From contig NZ_MUNO01000045.1 of the NCBI RefSeq assembly GCF_002001015.1, positions 301,944 through 365,943 on the forward strand: a stretch of DNA of 64,000 nt, given 5' to 3'. Each line of letters opens with the position of its first letter. Within the stretch, counting starts at the first letter, position 1. A program made the position numbers and the translations under genes. Positions 62,142-64,000 of the stretch are shown here, piece after piece. The notes beneath the pieces are model-generated. The model did no database searches, was not told where the DNA came from, and saw only the letters and a list, made by a program, of their open reading frames with translations. Origin of the DNA: Polaromonas sp. A23. Lineage in GTDB: Bacteria; Pseudomonadota; Gammaproteobacteria; Burkholderiales; Burkholderiaceae_C.

Positions 62142-62990
62142 ATGCAAGCACAACCTGACAGTGGCAGCCATTTCGTCGACTTCAGCGATGTCTGGCTCGC
62201 CTACAACGACGAGCTGCTGGCGCAGAACCACTTTGCGGTCGAGGCCATCGACCTGAAAGTGCGCGAAGGTGAATTCATCGCCATCGTCGGTCCATCGGGC
62301 TGCGGCAAATCGACCTTCATGAAGTTGACGACGGGTTTGAAAATGCCGTCGAAGGGCCGCATCCTGATCGACGGCCAGCCTGTCACCGGCCCGCTGAAAA
62401 TCTCCGGCATGGCTTTCCAGGCGCCTTCGTTGCTGCCGTGGCGAACCACGGTAGACAACGTGCTGCTGCCGCTGGAAATCGTCGAGCCCTTTCGCAGCCA
62501 GTTCAAATCCAAACGCAAGGAATTTGAAGAACGCGCGCGCAAGCTGCTTCAGAAGGTCGGCCTGGGTGGTTATGAAGACAAATTCCCATGGCAACTGTCA
62601 GGCGGCATGCAGCAACGTGTGAGCATTTGCCGCGCGCTGATTCATGAGCCCAAGATGCTGCTGCTCGACGAGCCTTTCGGCGCGCTCGACGCCTTCACAC
62701 GCGAAGAGTTGTGGTGCATCCTGCGCGACCTCTGGACCGAGCAGCGCTTCAACGTCATCCTGGTCACGCACGACCTGCGCGAGTCCGTCTTCCTGGCTGA
62801 CACCGTGTATGTGATGAGCAAAAGCCCGGGGCGTTTTGTGGTCAAACGCGAGATCGACCTGCCACGCCCGCGCGACCTGGAGGTCACCTACACCCAGGCC
62901 TTCGGCGACATCGTGCACGAGCTGCGCAGCCACATCGGCGCCATCCGAACGCCCGTCATCAACCCGGTGCCAGCCATGGAAGGCAAATAA
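62142..62990 (+). CDS. ABC transporter ATP-binding protein (SsuB/TauB type)
   Basis: 282 residues. GPSGCGKSTFMKLTTG (Walker A, about 51-66), LSGGMQQRVSICRAL (signature) and LLLDEPFGALDAFTRE (Walker B and D-loop) are all intact. It belongs to the nitrate/sulfonate/NMT1-type importer group. The start at 62142 is favoured because it stands near AGAAG and the upstream extension lacks homology; 62106 is possible. The permease gene starts three bases after its stop. Confidence 0.94.
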   Translation: MQAQPDSGSHFVDFSDVWLAYNDELLAQNHFAVEAIDLKVREGEFIAIVGPSGCGKSTFMKLTTGLKMPSKGRILIDGQPVTGPLKISGMAFQAPSLLPWRTTVDNVLLPLEIVEPFRSQFKSKRKEFEERARKLLQKVGLGGYEDKFPWQLSGGMQQRVSICRALIHEPKMLLLDEPFGALDAFTREELWCILRDLWTEQRFNVILVTHDLRESVFLADTVYVMSKSPGRFVVKREIDLPRPRDLEVTYTQAFGDIVHELRSHIGAIRTPVINPVPAMEGK

Positions 62991-62993
62991 ACC

Positions 62994-63761
62994 ATGACTA
63001 AAAAACAGATTGAACGCTGGTCCCCGTTTGTGCTGCTGCTGGCCATTCTGGCGCTCTGGCAGTTCGTGGTGGCGGTGTTCGACATTGCCGAATACATTTT
63101 CCCGGCCCCGCTGGCCATTGCAGAGGCCATAGCCGAGTTCGCCGGCCCCATCGCCCAGGCGGCATGGAAAACCTTCTGGGTCACCATGGTCGGCTTCGGC
63201 ATTTCCATCGTGGTCGGCGTCATGCTCGGCTTTCTCGTCGGTTCCTCGCGCTTGGCCTATGCCGCGGTTTACCCGCTGCTGGTCGCCTTCAACGCCGTGC
63301 CGAAAGCGGCGATTGTGCCCATCCTGATTGTCTGGTTCGGCATCGGTGTCGGCCCCGGCATCCTGACCGCCTTCCTGATTTCGTTTTTCCCCATCACCGT
63401 CAACATGGCCACCGGCCTGGCCACGCTGGAGCCCGAGCTGGAAGACGTGCTGCGCGTGCTGGGCGCCAAACGCTGGGACGTGCTGGTCAAGGTCGGTTTG
63501 CCGCGCTCCATGCCCTACTTCTACGGCTCACTCAAGATCGCCATCACACTGGCTTTTGTAGGCACCGTGCTGGCCGAAATGACCGCCGGCGACTCCGGCA
63601 TCGGCTACCTCATGCTCAGCGCCGGCTCGCAGCAGCGCATGGCACTGGCTTTTGCCGGGCTGGTGGTGATTGGTGCGATGGCGATGATCATGTACGAGCT
63701 GTTCAGCTATATCGAGAAACACACGACGGCTTGGGCGCATCGTGGGTCGCAGGGCGGCTAG
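62994..63761 (+). CDS. ABC transporter permease (BPD_transp_1, SsuC/TauC type)
   Basis: 255 residues with about six transmembrane helices. The cytoplasmic coupling loop is at about 155-185 (GLATLEPELEDVLRVLGAKR), and PLLVAFNAVPKAAIVPILIV is characteristic of the nitrate/sulfonate permeases. It forms a homodimer with the ATPase of 62142-62990. The transporter operon may continue beyond the window's right edge. Confidence 0.94.
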   Translation: MTKKQIERWSPFVLLLAILALWQFVVAVFDIAEYIFPAPLAIAEAIAEFAGPIAQAAWKTFWVTMVGFGISIVVGVMLGFLVGSSRLAYAAVYPLLVAFNAVPKAAIVPILIVWFGIGVGPGILTAFLISFFPITVNMATGLATLEPELEDVLRVLGAKRWDVLVKVGLPRSMPYFYGSLKIAITLAFVGTVLAEMTAGDSGIGYLMLSAGSQQRMALAFAGLVVIGAMAMIMYELFSYIEKHTTAWAHRGSQGG

Positions 63762-63800
63762 GGGCTCTCTGGAAGGCAGATAGCCGATTTCTTGCATGAT

Positions 63801-63852
63801 ATCGGCCGCTAGTCCTTATCGTGCGGGCATGAGTAGCTACTAAATAGATAGC
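63801..63852 (-). repeat. Family-2 repeat downstream of the ABC permease
   Basis: On the minus strand GCTATCTATTTAGTAGCTAC, then ATGCCCGCACGATAAGGAC and AGCGGCCGAT. It matches the copies at 11754 and 43102 in order and length. The remaining bases to 64000 contain no gene that I can support. Confidence 0.75.
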
Positions 63853-64000
63853 ATATTCTTTGCGGCACGCTGCGCCTGTTGTTTGCTCTGGGCAGTAGGT
63901 GCAACTCCCCACTCCCACCCCTAGCCCCTCCCTCGCCCCGCTGGGCGATGGAGGGGGACTTCATTTGGCCGCGTGTGCTGCGCTCGCGTGCAAGCATGAC

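Noticed and set aside
63853..64000. Minus-strand ORF at the right edge
   Set aside because: It crosses a family-2 repeat and low-complexity G-rich sequence, and has no homology that I recognise.

Overview
The window looks like a chromosomal segment of a GC-rich betaproteobacterium of the Comamonadaceae (Polaromonas, Rhodoferax or Variovorax type). The reasons are the gene repertoire (many Bug/TctC binding proteins, a short FixH, a QueE with a C-x14-C-x2-C cluster, a two-subunit XdhAB, a membrane urate hydroxylase with a cytochrome c tail) and two dense families of short dispersed repeats. The genus is an inference; no rRNA, tRNA, CRISPR array or intact insertion sequence was seen.

Layout. 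1-11.1 kb is a low-oxygen respiration block: the end of a PAS sensor gene, a universal stress protein, a phosphoribosyltransferase, the complete cbb3 oxidase set ccoI-S-N-O-Q-P-G-fixH on the minus strand, and two more stress proteins. Four FNR/ANR-like boxes sit in front of its transcription units. 11.1-23.8 kb holds dcd, guaD, queE-queD coupled to a BMP-type binding protein, a surface-adhesin-E-like gene, an unusual response regulator, an adenine/adenosine deaminase and a complete BMP-type nucleoside ABC transporter. 23.7-27.7 kb is xdhR/xdhAB. 27.8-30.7 kb is a short mixed stretch with a frameshifted NTF2-like gene, a phosphotransferase, a lytic transglycosylase and a small unknown gene. 30.9-47.8 kb is a catabolic region: an XRE-cupin regulator with FAD oxidoreductase, class III aminotransferase, Bug protein and amidase; a LysR gene with IorA/IorB-type ferredoxin oxidoreductase, Bug protein and thioesterase; and a tartrate-type set ttuC-Bug-ttuD with a LysR gene. 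47.8-57.4 kb returns to purines: binding protein, puuD, xdhC, a TonB-like lipoprotein gene, hiuH, a GntR regulator, puuE, a uraD-allC fusion and an M20 peptidase. 57.4-60.3 kb carries a PhnD-like/cytochrome c/PhnD-like triplet, and 61-63.8 kb an NMT1-type ABC transporter.

Together guaD, the Ade-type deaminase, XdhABC, PuuD, HiuH, UraD, PuuE and AllC give an almost unbroken route from purine bases or nucleosides through urate and allantoin to ureidoglycine, with uptake systems next to it. The last steps to glyoxylate are not in the window.

The most unusual features are: (i) a roughly 55-bp repeat family present both between genes and inside open reading frames, where three copies form interdomain linkers and two supply stop codons; (ii) a GC-rich repeat that became an N-terminal extension of PuuE; (iii) a MITE-like element with nested inverted repeats and, 50 kb away, a collapsed hairpin made of related arms; (iv) the PhnD-cytochrome c-PhnD operon, which has no permease or ATPase; (v) a QueD that lacks the usual catalytic cysteine; and (vi) a short ORF coupled to ccoP.
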